Below, in pieces: positions 37,136-51,080 of a DNA stretch of 64,000 nucleotides. The DNA is from Hyperoodon ampullatus. Its lineage: Eukaryota > Chordata > Mammalia > Artiodactyla > Ziphiidae. The DNA lies in NCBI GenBank assembly GCA_949752795.1, contig OX457070.1, forward strand, positions 25,692,588 to 25,756,587, read 5' to 3'. Position numbers and translations under genes: made by a program. Within the stretch, counting starts at the first letter, position 1. Every line of letters begins with the position of its first letter. Below the pieces are notes generated by a model that searched no databases, had not been told where the DNA came from, and saw nothing but the letters and a program-made list of their open reading frames with translations.

Positions 37136-38904
37136 TGCTTTCTTCGTTGGAGAGCTAAGTGTCTGAGCTTTCGAAAGTCCACCCAAACACGGGCCCAGCA
37201 GGTCTTTTAAGTGTACGGCCAGTGGCTCACAGCACTGCACCAGGGCCACAATGAGAAAACACGCTCCTCAGGGTTTGTCTCGGGAAGCCTCACTGGCCGT
37301 CTCCCTAAGCCAAGCAGGCCGTTGACCTTCGAAGCAACCTGACAAAGGCACGGTTTGCCCCTGAAACGCCCAGAGCCCTTTTATAAGATGTACGGGCGTC
37401 GAGGCCAAACCCAAGTCAGTGGGGACGTCACGCCACTCGCCGCAGGCAGAACTGCCTTGCTACGAAGTTTCAACGGGGAAGGAGAGGGGGCCGCTTCCGA
37501 CCCTTTGACTGTGGCAGAAACTACACGTACTATGCACACTGCAACTTTGATATTGGTGACCTAGTGCGAAAAGCACTATTTTCCCCACTGGAGAGCAGAA
37601 GGCCTGTGGTGTCAAATTTCCCTGAGACAGGTCTGTTCTTTGTCTTCTCTTCACAGCGAGAGTGCCTTCACGGAGAACAGAGTGTCCTTGGAGAAACAGA
37701 GAGCGTCCTGTGCATTCCAGGCGGCATCCCAGATCACCCATTGCGAAAGGGAAATCTCGACCTCTCTCCAGGGTTCAAAGGATCGATCGGATGGCCCATT
37801 CACACATTGAGGCGTTCAGCGGTTTTTCCACTGCCTTCTGGAGAAGTACTGCTGGATCTCTAGTATGCTTGTCCTACGGCACCCAGGTCCTCACAGTGTC
37901 CCAGGGAATAACACTGCGTACAGGATCACCCTTCCTGGCTGACTGAGCAGCACCATGCTACCTAAGGCCTCCGGATCACCAATTGGAAAGCACTGTGAAA
38001 GGCAACCCTGTGCTTTTTCTCCAGAGAGCTCGATGGCCAAAACATTCAACGGACTCCCAGAACACAGCACTAGCTCGTCTTTCGTAGGTGTCATGTCAGT
38101 GGACCTCAGGGCAGAGAGTGAGCTGCAAGGATAACACACTCCCCTAAGTGTCCGTTCCGGGTGCCCTCACTTGGCGGACCTCTGCCTATGCCACGCACAA
38201 AGTAGAGAGGCCCTGCAGTTTTCTAAATGTAGATAGATTCCCCTTGAACCCTACTACGCTTAGAGAAACTGCGAGGACACGTCGCAGCCTCCCCAAAGCC
38301 TTACATCCCATACACCAGCCACACGATGCCCATCACAACTCACTCGGTTTCGAACTTCATCCAGGAAGTGGCCAGAGTGTCCCCTTCTGTCTGTTTTGGC
38401 TCGCTGGAAACTGAACGAACTCGGGCAGTTTGGAACATGCAGCTTGGCAATGTATGTGCATGGTCGCACGTCCCAGCTGTAAGCAGGACCGCTGCAGCCT
38501 CCATGCCGCCTGAAATATAGTGCTGCTGCCAGTCTCACGTCCTGGATTGCCCTACGTAGGAAAAGGGCGTTTCCCTGAGGGCAATACGGTGCTTCCGGTT
38601 GCCTGCAAGAGGCATGGGAAAGGCGCCAATGCCTAAAGGGAAAACGACACTGCCTGCCAGGCTCTTACTATGGTCCATGTATTGCATTTGGAAGATTGGG
38701 CATACATCATTCACCAGGAAAACCTAGTCCATGGAGTGCCTTCACGTTAGTGAGCTTCTCGGAACTCTGGGATTACTGCATCCTCCGCACCTCCCAGGAA
38801 AGAACACTGAGACCTGAGTAGCCCTTCCTGGGCGACTTCACAACCCTCAGGGATCTTGGGCCTCCGGGCATCTCTCCCTTAACGCGGAGTGGAAAGCAGC
38901 CCAC
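37136..38904 (+). repeat. Macrosatellite copy 22 (junction-side subfamily)
   Basis: This copy is 1,769 bp, combining a 5' half like copies 18-20 with a 3' half like copy 20. Private changes are GTTCTTTGTC (about 37,636) and TTACATCCC (about 38,302, loss of a CpG). Confidence 0.9.
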
Positions 38905-39456
38905 TGCTTTCTTCGTTGGAGAGCTAAGTGTCTGATCTTTCGAAAGTCCACCCAAACACGGGCCCAGCAGGTCTTTTAAGTGTACGGCCAGTGGCTCACA
39001 GCACTGCACCAGGGCCACAATGAGAAAACACGCTCCTCAGGGTTTGTCTCGGGAAGCCTCACTGGCCGTCTCTCTAAGCCAAGCAGGGCGTTGACCTTCG
39101 AAGCAACCTGACAAAGGCACGGTTTGCCCCTGAAACGCCCAGAGCCCTTTTATAAGGTGTGCGGGCGTCGAAGCCTAACCCAAGTCAGTGGGGACGTCAC
39201 GCCACTCGCCGCAGGCAGAACTGCCTTGCTACGAAGTTTCAACGGGGAAGGACAGGGGGCCGCTTCCGACCCTTTGACTGTGGCAGAAACTACACGTACT
39301 ATGCACACTGCAACGTTGATATTGGTGACCTAGTGCGAAAAGCACTATTTTCCCCACTGGAGACCAGAAGGCCTGTGGTGTCAAATTTCCCTGAGACAGG
39401 GCTACTCTCTGTCTTCTCATCACAGCCAGAGTGCTTTTGTGGAGAACAATGAGTGT
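38905..39456 (+). repeat. Macrosatellite copy 23, truncated at the junction
   Basis: Only about 552 bp of the unit are present. It returns to the inner-subfamily type (ATAAGGTGTGCGGGCG, TCGAAGCC) rather than the type of copies 18-22. The last 100 bp are unusually divergent: GGAGACCAGAAGG, GGGCTACTCTC, TTCTCATCACAGCC and GTGCTTTTGTGG all differ from the consensus. Similarity ends at about 39,449-39,457. Confidence 0.9.
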
Positions 39457-39465
39457 GGCAATGTC
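39441..39465. other. Junction between macrosatellite and minisatellite
   Basis: GGAGAACA (39,441-39,448) is the last exact unit sequence. GAGTGT (39,451-39,456) can still be aligned to the unit with a two-base insertion. GGCAATGTCACC (39,457-39,468) is already minisatellite. The join falls 25-35 bp after the splice-acceptor-like CACAG of copy 23. No transposon end or target-site duplication is visible. Confidence 0.85.
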
Positions 39466-39468
39466 ACC

Positions 39469-39900
39469 GTGAGAACTGTCACTATGCACACTGTCACCTT
39501 GGGCAATATCACTGTGAACGCTGTCACTATGAGGACTGTCACCCTGTGTACTATCATCAGGTGCACTGCCACCATGTGCACTGCCAGTATGAGCACTTTC
39601 ACCCTAGGCACTCTCTCCATGGGCAATACCACTATGGGATCTCTCACCATGGCCCTATCACCATGGGAACTGTTACCGTTGGCAATGTCACCATGGGTAC
39701 TCCCACCGTGAGCACTATCACCATGAGCACTGCTACCCTGAGCATTATCACCAGATGCACTTTCACCATGTGCACTACCACCATGGGTGCGGTCATCGTG
39801 GGCACTGTCAGAAAGGGCACAATCAGCGTGAGTACTGTCAACATGAGCACTATAACTGTGAGCACTGTCACCATGGGCACAATCACCGTGAGCCACTGTC
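39469..39900 (+). repeat. Left-arm block E1, copy 1
   Basis: This block matches 42,801-43,232 at an offset of 3,332 bp at three checked points: GTGAGAACTGTCACTA at 39,469, GAGCATTATCACCAGA at 39,740, and ACTGTCAACA at 39,834 followed by GGGCACAATCACCGTGAG. It starts at the macrosatellite junction. Confidence 0.75.
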
Positions 39901-42800
39901 ACCATGGGCACTGTCACCATGAGCCCTGTCACCATGAGCACTCTCAGCATGTGCACTGTGACCATGGGCACTGTCACTATGGGCATTGCCACCATGAGCA
40001 CTGTAACCATGGGCACTGTAACGGTGTTCACTTTCACCATGGTCACTGTCACTGTGGGCACTGTCACCATGGGCACTGTCACCAGGAGAACTGTCACCAT
40101 GGGCACTGTCACCATAGGCAATGCAACAATGGGCAGTGTCACCATGAGCACTCTCACCATAGGCACTGTCACCGTGAGAACTGTCACTATGCGCACTGTC
40201 AACATGGGCAATATCATCGTGAGCACTCTCAGTATGAGGACTGACACCAAGGGTACAGTCATCAGGGGGCACTTTCACCATGGGCACTAACACCATGAGC
40301 ACTGTCACGATAAGCATTGTCACCATGTGCAGTGTCACCATGGGCACTATCACCGTAACGACTATTACCGTAAGCACTGTCTACCATGAGAAATGTCACC
40401 ATGGGGACTGTCACCATTTTGCACTGCCACTATGTGCACTATCACTATGGGCACTGTCACCATGGGCACATCAACAATGAGTACTGTCACCATATGTAAT
40501 GTCACCATGGGCACCGGCACCATGGGCACTGTCACTTGAGCCTTGTCATCAGGGGCACTATCACCATGAGCAATCTCACTGTGGTAACTGTCACCATGGG
40601 CACTGTCACCATGAGCACTGTCCCCATGGACACTGTCACTGTGGTCACTGTCACCACTGGCACTGTCACCATGTGCACTCTCATCGTTGGCACTGCCACC
40701 ATGAGCTCTATCACCATCAACACAACTACCATGAGAACGATCATCATAAGGACTGTCACCATGGGCACTGTTACCATTGGCACTGGCATCATGGGCACTA
40801 TCACCTTAAGCACTCTCACTATCGGCCCTGTAACCGTGAGCATTATCACCATGAGCAATGTCACGATGTGCACTGGCACCATGGGCACTGTCACCATGAG
40901 CACTGTCACCATGGGAATGATCACCATGAGCAGTCTCACCATGGTAATTTTCACAATGGGCACTGTCACCGTGAGCACTGTCACCGTGGTCATTGTCTCC
41001 ATTGGCACCATCACCGTGGGCACTGTCATCGTGGGTACTGCCACCATGAGCACAATCACCATGAACACTGCTACCGTGAGCACTATCATCATAAGCACTG
41101 TCACCACGGGCACTTTTACCATTGGCGCTGCCATCATGGGCCCTATCACCAAGAGCACTGTCACCATGGGCACTGCCACCATGGACACTGTCATCATGTG
41201 CACTAACTCCATGGGCACTATCACTGTGAGCACTGTCACCATGGGCACTGTCACCATTTTGCACTGTCACCATGTGAACTACCACCAGGTGCACTGTCAC
41301 CCTGGACACTATCAGTGTGAGCACTGTCACCATGGGTACTCTCACCATGGGCATAGCCACCATGGTCACTGTCAACATGGGAACTGTCACCATGGGTACT
41401 TTTACCATGGGCACTATCACCATGAGCACTATCACCATGGGCTCTATCACCATTAGGACTCTCAACATGGGCACTATCACAGTGAGAACTATCACCATGT
41501 GCACTGTCACCTGGAGCACTGTAACCATAGGCACTGTCATGATTAGAACTGTCACTATGTGCACTGTCTCCATGGGCAATATCACTGTGAGCACTGTCAC
41601 TGTGAGCACTGTTTCCGTGGGTACTCTGATCATGGGCACTGCCACCATAAGCATTGCCACCCTGAGCACTGTCACCATGAGCAACATCACCATGGGCGGC
41701 GCCACCATGGGAAGTGTCACCATGGGCAATATCACCATGGGCACTGTCACCATGGGCACTGTCACCGTGGGTACTGCCTCCATGAACACTATCAGCGTGA
41801 GCACTTCTTCCGTGAGCATTATCAGCAGAAGCACTGTCTCCATGGGCACTGTCACCATGGGCACTGTCATCATTTACACTGCCACCATGGGCAATGTGAT
41901 CTTCTACACTGTCACCATGGGCACTGTAACTGTGGGCACTGTCACCATGGGAAATATCACCATGGACATTGTCAGTGTGGGCACTGTCATCATGGGCACT
42001 GCCACCATGGGCACTGCTACCATGAGCACTGCCACCATGAGCCATGCCACCATGGGCATGGCCACAATGAGCACTGTCATTTAGGGAACTGCCAACATGA
42101 GCACTGTCACCTTGAGCACTGTCACCATGAGCACTGTCATGATGGGAACTGTAACCATGGGCAATGTCACCATGAGTAATATCACCATGAGCAATGTGAC
42201 CATGGTCACGGTCACCACAGGTACTGTCACCATGGACAATGTTACCATGAGAACCGTCACCATGTGCACTGCCACTGTGAGCACTGTCTCCATGGGCACT
42301 GCAACAATGAGCACTGTCACCATGTACACTGTCACAATGGGCAATATCACCGTGTGCACTGTCACCCTAGGCACTGTCACCATTTTGCTCTGTGACCATG
42401 TGCTCTAAAACTATGGGAACTGTCAATATGGGAACTATACCGTAGCACTGTTACCATGTATACTGTCACCATGGGCATGGTCGCTGTGAGCCCTGTCACA
42501 AAGGATACTGCAACCATGAGCACTGTCACCATGAGCACTGTCACCATGGCACTGTCAGCATTTTGCTCTGCCAACTTGTGCACTACCACTATGGGCACTG
42601 TCACCGTGGGCAGTATCACCATGAGTACTATTACCGTAAGCACTATCACCATGGGCACTATCACCATGAGGAATTTCACCATGGGCACCATCACATTGAG
42701 TACTATCACCATGGGCCCTGTCACATTGAACACTGTCACCATGTGCACTGCCACAGTGGCCAGTGTCATCATGAACACTGTCACCATAGGCACTGTCATC

Positions 42801-43232
42801 GTGAGAACTGTCACTAAGCGCACTGTCAACATGGGCAATATCACCGTGAGCAGTGTCACTATGAGGACTGTCACTATGGGTACTGTCATCAAGGAAAGTG
42901 CCACCATGAGCACTGCCACCATGAGCACACTCATCATGGGCTCTGTCTACATGGGTGATACCACCATGCCAACTGTCACCATGTCACTATCACCATGGGC
43001 ACTGTCACTGTGGGCACTGTCACCATGGGTAGTGCCACCGTGAACACTATCACCATGAGCAATGCTACCTTGAGCATTATCACCAGAAGCACTGTCACCA
43101 TGTGCACTACCACCATTCGCACTGTCACCGTGTGCACTGTCACCATGGGCACTATCTCCGTGAATACTGTCAACACGAGCACTAAAGCCGTGAGCACTGT
43201 CACCATGGGCACAATCACCGTGAGCACTGTCA
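42801..43232 (+). repeat. Left-arm block E1, copy 2
   Basis: This is the counterpart of 39,469-39,900. GAGCATTATCACCAGAAG is at 43,072, followed in both copies by the rare run TGCACTACCACCAT. Shorter versions of the GAGCATTAT element also occur at 41,814 and 45,336. Confidence 0.75.
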
Positions 43233-43459
43233 CCATGGGCACTGTCACTATGGTAATTGCCACCAAGAGAACTGTAACCATGGGCACTGTGACTGTGGTC
43301 ACTGTGACCATGGTCACTGCCACCATGGGCAAAGTCACCATGGGCACTCTCACCGTGGGAACTGTCACCATGGGCACTGTCACCTTGGGCACTGCAACCA
43401 TGTGCACTGCCACCATGAACACTGTCACCATGAGCACTGTCACCTTGTGCACTGTCAGT

Positions 43460-43690
43460 ATTTTGCACTGTAATCAGGTGCATTACCACCATGGGCATTG
43501 TCACCATGGGCACTATCACCATTAGCACAATTACCATGGGCACTGTCACCATGTGTAGGGTCAACATCGGTACTGTCACCATGGGAACTGCCACCATGAG
43601 CACTGTCACCATTAGCACTGTCACTACGAGAACTGCCACCATGGGCAATTTCACAATGAGTACTGTCACCATGAGCACTATTACCTTGAG
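43460..43690 (+). repeat. Tag block Q (left arm)
   Basis: ATTTTGCACTGTAATCAGG opens the block, followed by TGCATTACCACC, then about 90 bp on by GTGTAGGGTCAACATCGGTA, then ACGAGAACTGCCACC. The same order of rare words marks all Q blocks. Another Q-type start lies at 45,034. Confidence 0.65.
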
Positions 43691-45033
43691 CACTATCACC
43701 ATCAGCACTGTCACCATGGGCACTGTCACCATTTTGCATTGACACCATGTGCCCTAACACCATGGGCACTGTCCCCATGGGCAGTATCACCACGAGCACT
43801 GTCACCCTGTGTACTGTCACCATGGGCACTGTCACCATGGGCACGGCCACCAAGTGCAGTATCACCACAGGCAATATCAACGTGAGAACTGACACAATGG
43901 GCACTGTAACCATGGGCTCTATCACTGTGAGCAATATCACCATGGGCACTGTCACTGTGAGCACTGTCACCATAGGCACTGTCAACATGGGACTGTCCCC
44001 ATGGGCACTGTCACCATGAGCACTGTCACCACAGACACTATGTCTGTGAGCACTGTCACCATGGGAACTGGCATTATGGGCACAATCACCTTGAGCAATG
44101 TCACCATGGGCATTGTCACCATGGGAACTTTCACCGGGAGCAGTGTCCCCATGGGCATTATCATTATTGTCACTGTCACCATGGGCACTGTGATCTTCGG
44201 CAGTGTCATCATGGGCAGTGTCACCATGGGCACTGTCACCATGGAAATATCACCATGGGCATTGTCAGTGTGGGCACTCTCACAGTGAGCACTGCCACTG
44301 TGAGCAGTATCACCATGAGCACTGCCACCATGGGCAGTGTCACCATGGGCACTATCACCATGAGCACAGTAACCATGAGCACTCTCACCATGGATAATGT
44401 CACCATGGGCCCAGCTACCATGAGCACTGTCACCATGAGTAATGTCACCATGAGCACTACCACAATGAGCACTGTCACTTAGGGCATTGTCAACATGAGC
44501 ACTGTCACCATGAGCACTGTCACCATGGGCACTGTCACGATGGGTACTGTAACCATGGGCAATGTCACTGTGAGAACTATCACCATGAGCACTGTGACCA
44601 TGGGCACGGTCACCATGGGCACTGTCACCATGGGCAATTTCACTGTGAGCACTGTCACCACGGGCTCTATCACCATGACCACTGGCCCCACAGGCACTGT
44701 CACCATGAGCACTCTCACCATGGGGAATGCCACAATTGGCAGTGTCACCATAAGAATTGCCACCATGGGCACTGTCACCATGAGGACAGTCACGAAGAGC
44801 ACTGTCACGATGAGCACTGCCACCATGAGCACTGTCACCTTGGGCACTGCGACCATGAGCACTCTCACCATGAGCAATATCCCCATGGCACTTTCACCAT
44901 GAGTACTCTCAGCATGGGCAATATCACCATGAGCACTGTCTCCGTGATCACTATCACCATGAGCAATGTCACAATGGGCACTATCACCCTGAGCACTTTC
45001 ACCATGAGCACTCTCACCATGGGCACTCTCACT

Positions 45034-45190
45034 ATTTTGCACTGGCAACAGGTGCACTACCACCACGGGCACTGTCACCATGGGCACTATCAACCTGAGC
45101 ACTGTTACCATGGGCATTGTCACCATGTGCAGTGTCACCATCGGTAGTGTCACCAATGGCACTGCCAACATGAGCACTGTCACCATGAGC
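45034..45190 (+). repeat. Tag block Q (left arm), short
   Basis: ATTTTGCACTGGCAACAGG and TGCACTACCACC are followed by GTGCAGTGTCACCATCGGTA at about 45,127. The later part of the block differs from the other Q copies. Confidence 0.6.
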
Positions 45191-47292
45191 ATAGTCACCA
45201 TGGGCACTGTCTCCATGGATGATAAAACCATGGGAAACATCACCATGGCACTGTCAACATGGGCACTGTCACCGTGGACAGTGTCACTGTGGGTATTGCC
45301 GCCTTGAGCACTATCACCATGAGCACTGTTACTATGAGCATTATTAGCAGAAGCACTGTCACCATGTGCACTATAACCATGGGCACTGTCACCGTGGGCA
45401 CTGTCACCATGGACACTATCACGGTGAGTACTGTCAACATGAGCACTATAACCATGAGCACTGTCACCATGAGCACTGTCACTATGAGCATTGTCACCAT
45501 AGGCACTAACACCATGAGAACTGTCACCATGGGCACTGTCACCATGGAGACTATCACCTTGAGTACTGTTACCATGAGCACTGTCACAATGAGCACTGTC
45601 ACCATGGGCACTATCACCATGGGCAATGTCACAATGGGCACATTCACCATCACTGTCACCACGGACATTATCACCATGGACACTCTCACCATCAACACTA
45701 TCAACATGGGCACTGTTACCATGAGCACTCTCACCATGGGCACTGTCACAGTGAACAATATCACCATGGGCATTTTCACCGTGTGCCCTGCCACTGTGAG
45801 CAATATCAACATGAGCACTGCCTCCGTGAGCACTATCACCATAAGCACTATCACCTTGGGCATTGTCACCATGGGTCCTATCACCATGAGCACTGTCACC
45901 ATGGGTAACATCACCATGGGCACTGCCACAATGAACACTGTCACCTTGGGCACTGCCAACATCAGCACTGTCATCATGAGCACTTTCACCAAGGACACTA
46001 TTACCATGAGTACTGTCACCCTGGGCACTGTCACCATGAGTACTATCACCGTAAGAACTGTGACCGTGGGCACTCTCACCATGGGCACAGTCACCATGGG
46101 CACTTTCTTGGTGAGCACTCTCACCATGGGCACTATCACCTATGGGTATTGTCACTGTGGGCACTGTCACCATGGACATTATCATGGTGAGCACTGTCAC
46201 CATGGGCACTATCACCATGGGCAATGTCACCATGGGCACTTTCACCATGGGCACTCTCACCATGGGCAATATCACCATGGACAGTGTCATCATGGGCATT
46301 CTAACCTTGGGCACTGTCACCGTGGGCTGTATTACCGTGGGCACTGGCACAATGAACACTATCACCATGAGCATTGCCACCATGAGAACTATCACCATAA
46401 GAACGGTCACCATGGGCAGTGTCACCATGGGCACTGCCACCATGGTCACTACCACTGTGTGCAATATCACCATGAGCACTGACACTATGGGCACACTGCC
46501 AGTGAGCACTGTCACCATGGGTACTCACAACATGAGCACTGTCACCATGAGCACTGTCACCATGGACATTATCACCGTGTGCAATGTCACCATGGGCACC
46601 ATCACAATGGACACTCTCACCATTTTGCACCGCCCAATGTGCAGAACCACCATGTGCACTATTACCAAGGGCACTATCAATGTGAGCACTATCACCATAG
46701 GTCCTGTCACCATGTGCACGGCCACCATGTGCACTGTCACTATGGTCACAGTCACTGGGAACTGCCAACATGGGCACTGCCATCATGAGTATTTTCACCA
46801 TGGGCACTGTCACCTTAAGCAGTGACGCCATAGGCACTCTCACCATTTTGCACTCTAACTATGAGCATTGTCACCTTTTGAACTGGCACCATGAGGACTG
46901 TCACGATGAGCACTGCCACCATTGGCACTTTCATGATGAGTAATGTCACCATGATTATTGTCACCATGGGCAGTGTCACCATGAGCACTATCACCGTGAG
47001 CTCTAACACCATGAGCAATCTCACCATAGGAACTGGCACGATGGGGACAGTCACCATGAACACTGTCACCATGGGGACTATCACTGTGAGCACTGTCACT
47101 GTGTGTACTGTCACCATGGGCACGGCCACCAAGTGCACTCTCACTATGGGCACTATTACTGTGAGCACTGTCACCATTGTCACCATAACCATGGGCACTA
47201 TCACCATGAGCACTATCACCATGGGCACTATCACTGTCAGAACTGTCACCATTTGCACTGTGACCGTGTGTAGTGTCACAATGGTCACTGTC

Positions 47293-47440
47293 ACTATGAG
47301 CATTGTCACCATAGGCACTCTCACAGTGAGAAATGTCACCATTCGCACTGTCACCATGGGCACAATCACATTGAGGACTGTCACCATGAGGAATGTCACC
47401 ATGGTTACTTTCACCGTGAGCACTGTCAACATGGGGAGTA
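47293..47440 (+). repeat. Left-arm block E2, copy 1
   Basis: ACTATGAGCATTGTCACC at 47,293 opens a run that includes an ATTCGCACTGTC segment and ACTTTCACCGTGAGCACTG. The same order is seen at 51,081 (offset 3,788) and 54,920 (a further 3,839). Confidence 0.7.
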
Positions 47441-49430
47441 TCACCATTGGCACTGACACCATGGGAACGCCACTGTGACAACTATTGCCATAAGCACTAT
47501 AACCATGGACACTGTCAGCATGGTCACTATCACCATGAGCACTGTCACCATGGGCACTGTCACCATGGGCACTATCAGCATGAGCACTCTTACCATGGGC
47601 ACTGTCACCATGTGCAGTGTCACCATGGGCACTGCCACCATGAGCACTGTCACCATGAACACTGTCACCACGGGCACTACAACCTTGGGCACTGCAACCA
47701 TGAGCACTGTCACAATGAGAACTGTCATTGTGAGAACTGCCACCATGGGCACTTTCACCATGAGTTCTATCTCTGTGTGTATTGTCACCTTGGACACTGT
47801 GACTGTGAGCACTATCATTGTGTGCACTATCACCATGAGCACTGTCACCATGGGCACTGGCACAATGCAGACTGTCACCATGAGCACTGTCACTATAGGC
47901 ACTGTCACCATGAGCTCTTTCACCATGGGCACTGTCACCATGGGCACTATCACCTTGAGCACCGTCATCATGGGCAATGTCACCATGGTCACTTCCACCG
48001 TGAGCACTGTCACCATGGGCACTATCACCGTGAGCATTGTAAGCATTTACAATGTTACCATGGGCACTGTCACCATGGGAACGGCCACCATGTGCACTGT
48101 CTCCATGGGCTCTATCACCATGAGGACTGTCACCACGGAAACTTTCACTATGGACCTGATCACCGTGTGCACTGTCACCATGGGCACTATCAGCATGAGC
48201 ACTGTCACCATGGGCCCTATCAACATGAGCACTATACCATAGGCACTATCGCCATGAGCTCGGTCACCATGGTCACTGCCAACGGGAGCACTATCACCAT
48301 AAACACTGTGACCACTGGCACTTTCACCATGGGCACAGCCACCATGGGCAGTATCACTGTGAGCACTGTCAGCATGGGCACTATCACCATGAGAACTGTT
48401 ACCATGGGTACTGCCACCATGGGCGCTGCAACAATGAGCACTGTCTACATCAGCACTCTCACCATGGGCAATATGACCGTTTGCACTGTCGCCATGGGTA
48501 CTATCAGCATTTTGAACTGCCACCATGTGCACTACCACCATAGGCACTGCCCCCATGAGCAATGTCATCATGAGCAATGTCATCATGGGAACATTAACAG
48601 TGAGCACTCTCACCGTGGTAACTGTCACCATGGGCAGTGTCACTGCGAGCAATATCACCATGAGCATTGTCACGATGGGGACAGGCACCATGGGCACTGT
48701 CACCATGAGAACTCTCAACATGGCTACTATCACCATGAGCATGCTCACCATGGTAACTTTCACCATGGGCATTGTCACCATGAGCACTGTAACCATGAGC
48801 ACTGCTACAATGGGCTTTATCACCATAAGCACTGTCACCATGGGAACTGTCACTATGGGCAGTGCCACCATGGACACTGTCACTGTGAGCATTGTCAACA
48901 TGGGTACAGCAACCATGAGCACTGTTACTATGAGCAGTGTCACCATGGCCATTATCAACGTGTGCACTCTCATCATGAGCACTGTCACCATGGGTAATGT
49001 CACCATGGGCACTACCAACTTGAGCACTGTCACCATTAGCACTGTCACCACGAGCACTGCCACAATGAACACTGTCACCTTGGGCACTGCTAACATGAGC
49101 ACTGTCACCATGAGCACTGTCACCAAGAGCACTGTCACAATGGGTACTGTCACCCTGGGCACTGTGACTTTGATCACTATCACCGTGAGCACAGTCACCA
49201 TGGGCACTATCACCATGGGCACTCTCAGCATAGGCACTCTCACCATGGGCACTATCACTGTGGGCAAATTCTCCATAGGAAGTTTCACCGTGAACACTGT
49301 CACCATTGGCACAATCACCATCGGCATTGTCACCATGGGCAAGGTCACTGTGAGCACTGTCACTATGGGCATTGTCACCGTGGGCACTGTCATCATGGGC
49401 TCTGTCACCATGAGCACTGTCACCATGGGC

Positions 49431-49960
49431 ACTTGATCTTGGGCACTGTCACTATGATCAGTGTCACCGTGGGCACTATCACCATGTGAAGAATCACCGT
49501 GGGCTTTGTCAGCATGGGCACTGTCACTGTGGGCACTGCCACCGTGACAACTATAACCATAAGCACTGTAACCATGGGCACTGTCACCATGGGCACTATC
49601 ACCATGAGCACAGTCACCATGAGTAATGCAACCAAGGGCACTGTCACTATTTTGCACTGGCACCAGGTGCACTCCCAACATGGGCACTATCACCATGAGA
49701 ACTGTCACCATGAGCACTGTTACCATGGGCACTGTCACCATGTGCAGTGTCACCTTTGGTATTGTCACCATGGGCACTGCCACCATGAGCAATATCACCA
49801 TGAACACTGTAACCACGAGAACTGCTACCTTGGGCACTGCCACTATGATCACTGTCACCATGGGAACTGTCACTATAAGAAGTGCCACCATGGGAACTTT
49901 CATCATGAGTACTGTCACCGTGAGTATTGTCACCTTGGGCACTGTCACCGTAAGCACCCT
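49431..49960 (+). repeat. Composite left-arm block with Q tag
   Basis: In order: ACTTGATCTT (49,431), CTTTGTCAGCATGGG (49,504), ATAAGCACTGTAACC (about 49,559), tag ATTTTGCACTGGCACCAGG (49,649), TGCAGTGTCACC (about 49,743) and ACGAGAACTGCTACCTTGGG (about 49,815). The first four recur in the same order at 55,184-55,371, and the later ones occur inverted at 58,150-58,394. Confidence 0.7.
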
Positions 49961-51080
49961 CAATGTAGCACTATCACCGTGAACACTGTCACCATGGGCA
50001 CTATTACAGTGAGAACAGTCACCGTGGGCACTGTCACCATGGGCACTGTCACACTGGGAGCTGTCAGAGTGGTAAGTATCACCATGGGCTTTGTCAGCAT
50101 GGGCACTGTCACTGTAGGCACTGCCACCCTGACAAATATCACTATAAGCACTGTATGGGCACTGTAACCATGAGCACAGTCACCATAACCACTGTCACTA
50201 TGAGCACTGTCACCCAGGGTACTGTCAACATGGGCACTGTCACCGTTGTCACTGTCACCATGGGCACTGTCAACCTGGGTACTGTTACCATGGGCACTGT
50301 CACCGTGAACAATGTCACCATGAGCACTGTTACACTGGGTACTGTCACCATGGGCACTGTCGACACAGACAATTTCACTGTGAGTACTGTCACCATGGAC
50401 ATTATCACGATGGGCACTGTCACTGTGGGCTCTGTCACCATTGGTACTATCACCGTGCAAACTGTCAGCATGGGCACTTGCACAATGCGGACTGTCACCA
50501 TGAGCACTGTCACCATGGGCACTATCACCGTGAGCACAGTCACCGTGGTTACTGTCACCGTGAGTACTATCACCGTGAGAATTGTGACCATGTGCACTGT
50601 CACCATGGGCACTGCCTCCATCGGCACTGTCAATGTGAGCACTGCCACCATGGGTACTGCAAACATGAGCACTCTCACCATGAGCATTGTCACCATGGAC
50701 ATTGTCACCATGGGCACTGTCACCATGGGCATGATCACCATGAGCACTGTCACCGTGGGCCCTGTCACCATGGGCAATGTCACATTAACATTGTCACCAT
50801 AGGCAGTGTCCCCGTGAGAACTGTCAACAGGCTCACTGTCATCCTGGGAACTTTCACCGTGGGCACTGTCACCATGGGCACAGCCACCAAGTGCACTATC
50901 ACTATGGGCACTATTACCGTGAGCACTGTCACCATGGGCACCATAACCATGGGCACTATCACAGTCAGCACTATCACCATGGGGAATGTCACTGTGAGCA
51001 CTGTCACCATCGGCACTTTGACCATGGGTAGTGTCAACATGGGCAGTGTCACTGTGGGCACCGTCACCATGGGCACTCTC

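Larger units (their letters stand above)
1..39456 (+). repeat. Macrosatellite array, 1.77 kb unit, 22 full copies plus one partial
   Basis: The same 1,767-1,769 bp unit repeats head to tail from the first base to the junction with the minisatellite. I phased copies on the motif TGCTTTCTTCGTTGG, found at 1, 1770, 3538, 5306, 7075, 8843, 10611, 12379, 14147, 15916, 17684, 19452, 21221, 22989, (24757 and 26526 with one change), 28295, 30064, 31832, 33600, 35369, 37136 and 38905. The phase is arbitrary. Copies differ by scattered substitutions and 1-2 base indels. The unit is GC-moderate and rich in CpG, has no recognisable protein domain, no AATAAA signal and no recognised transposon. Open frames in it stay below about 160 codons. 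Shared variants group the copies into higher-order blocks. The family could not be named. Confidence 0.97.
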
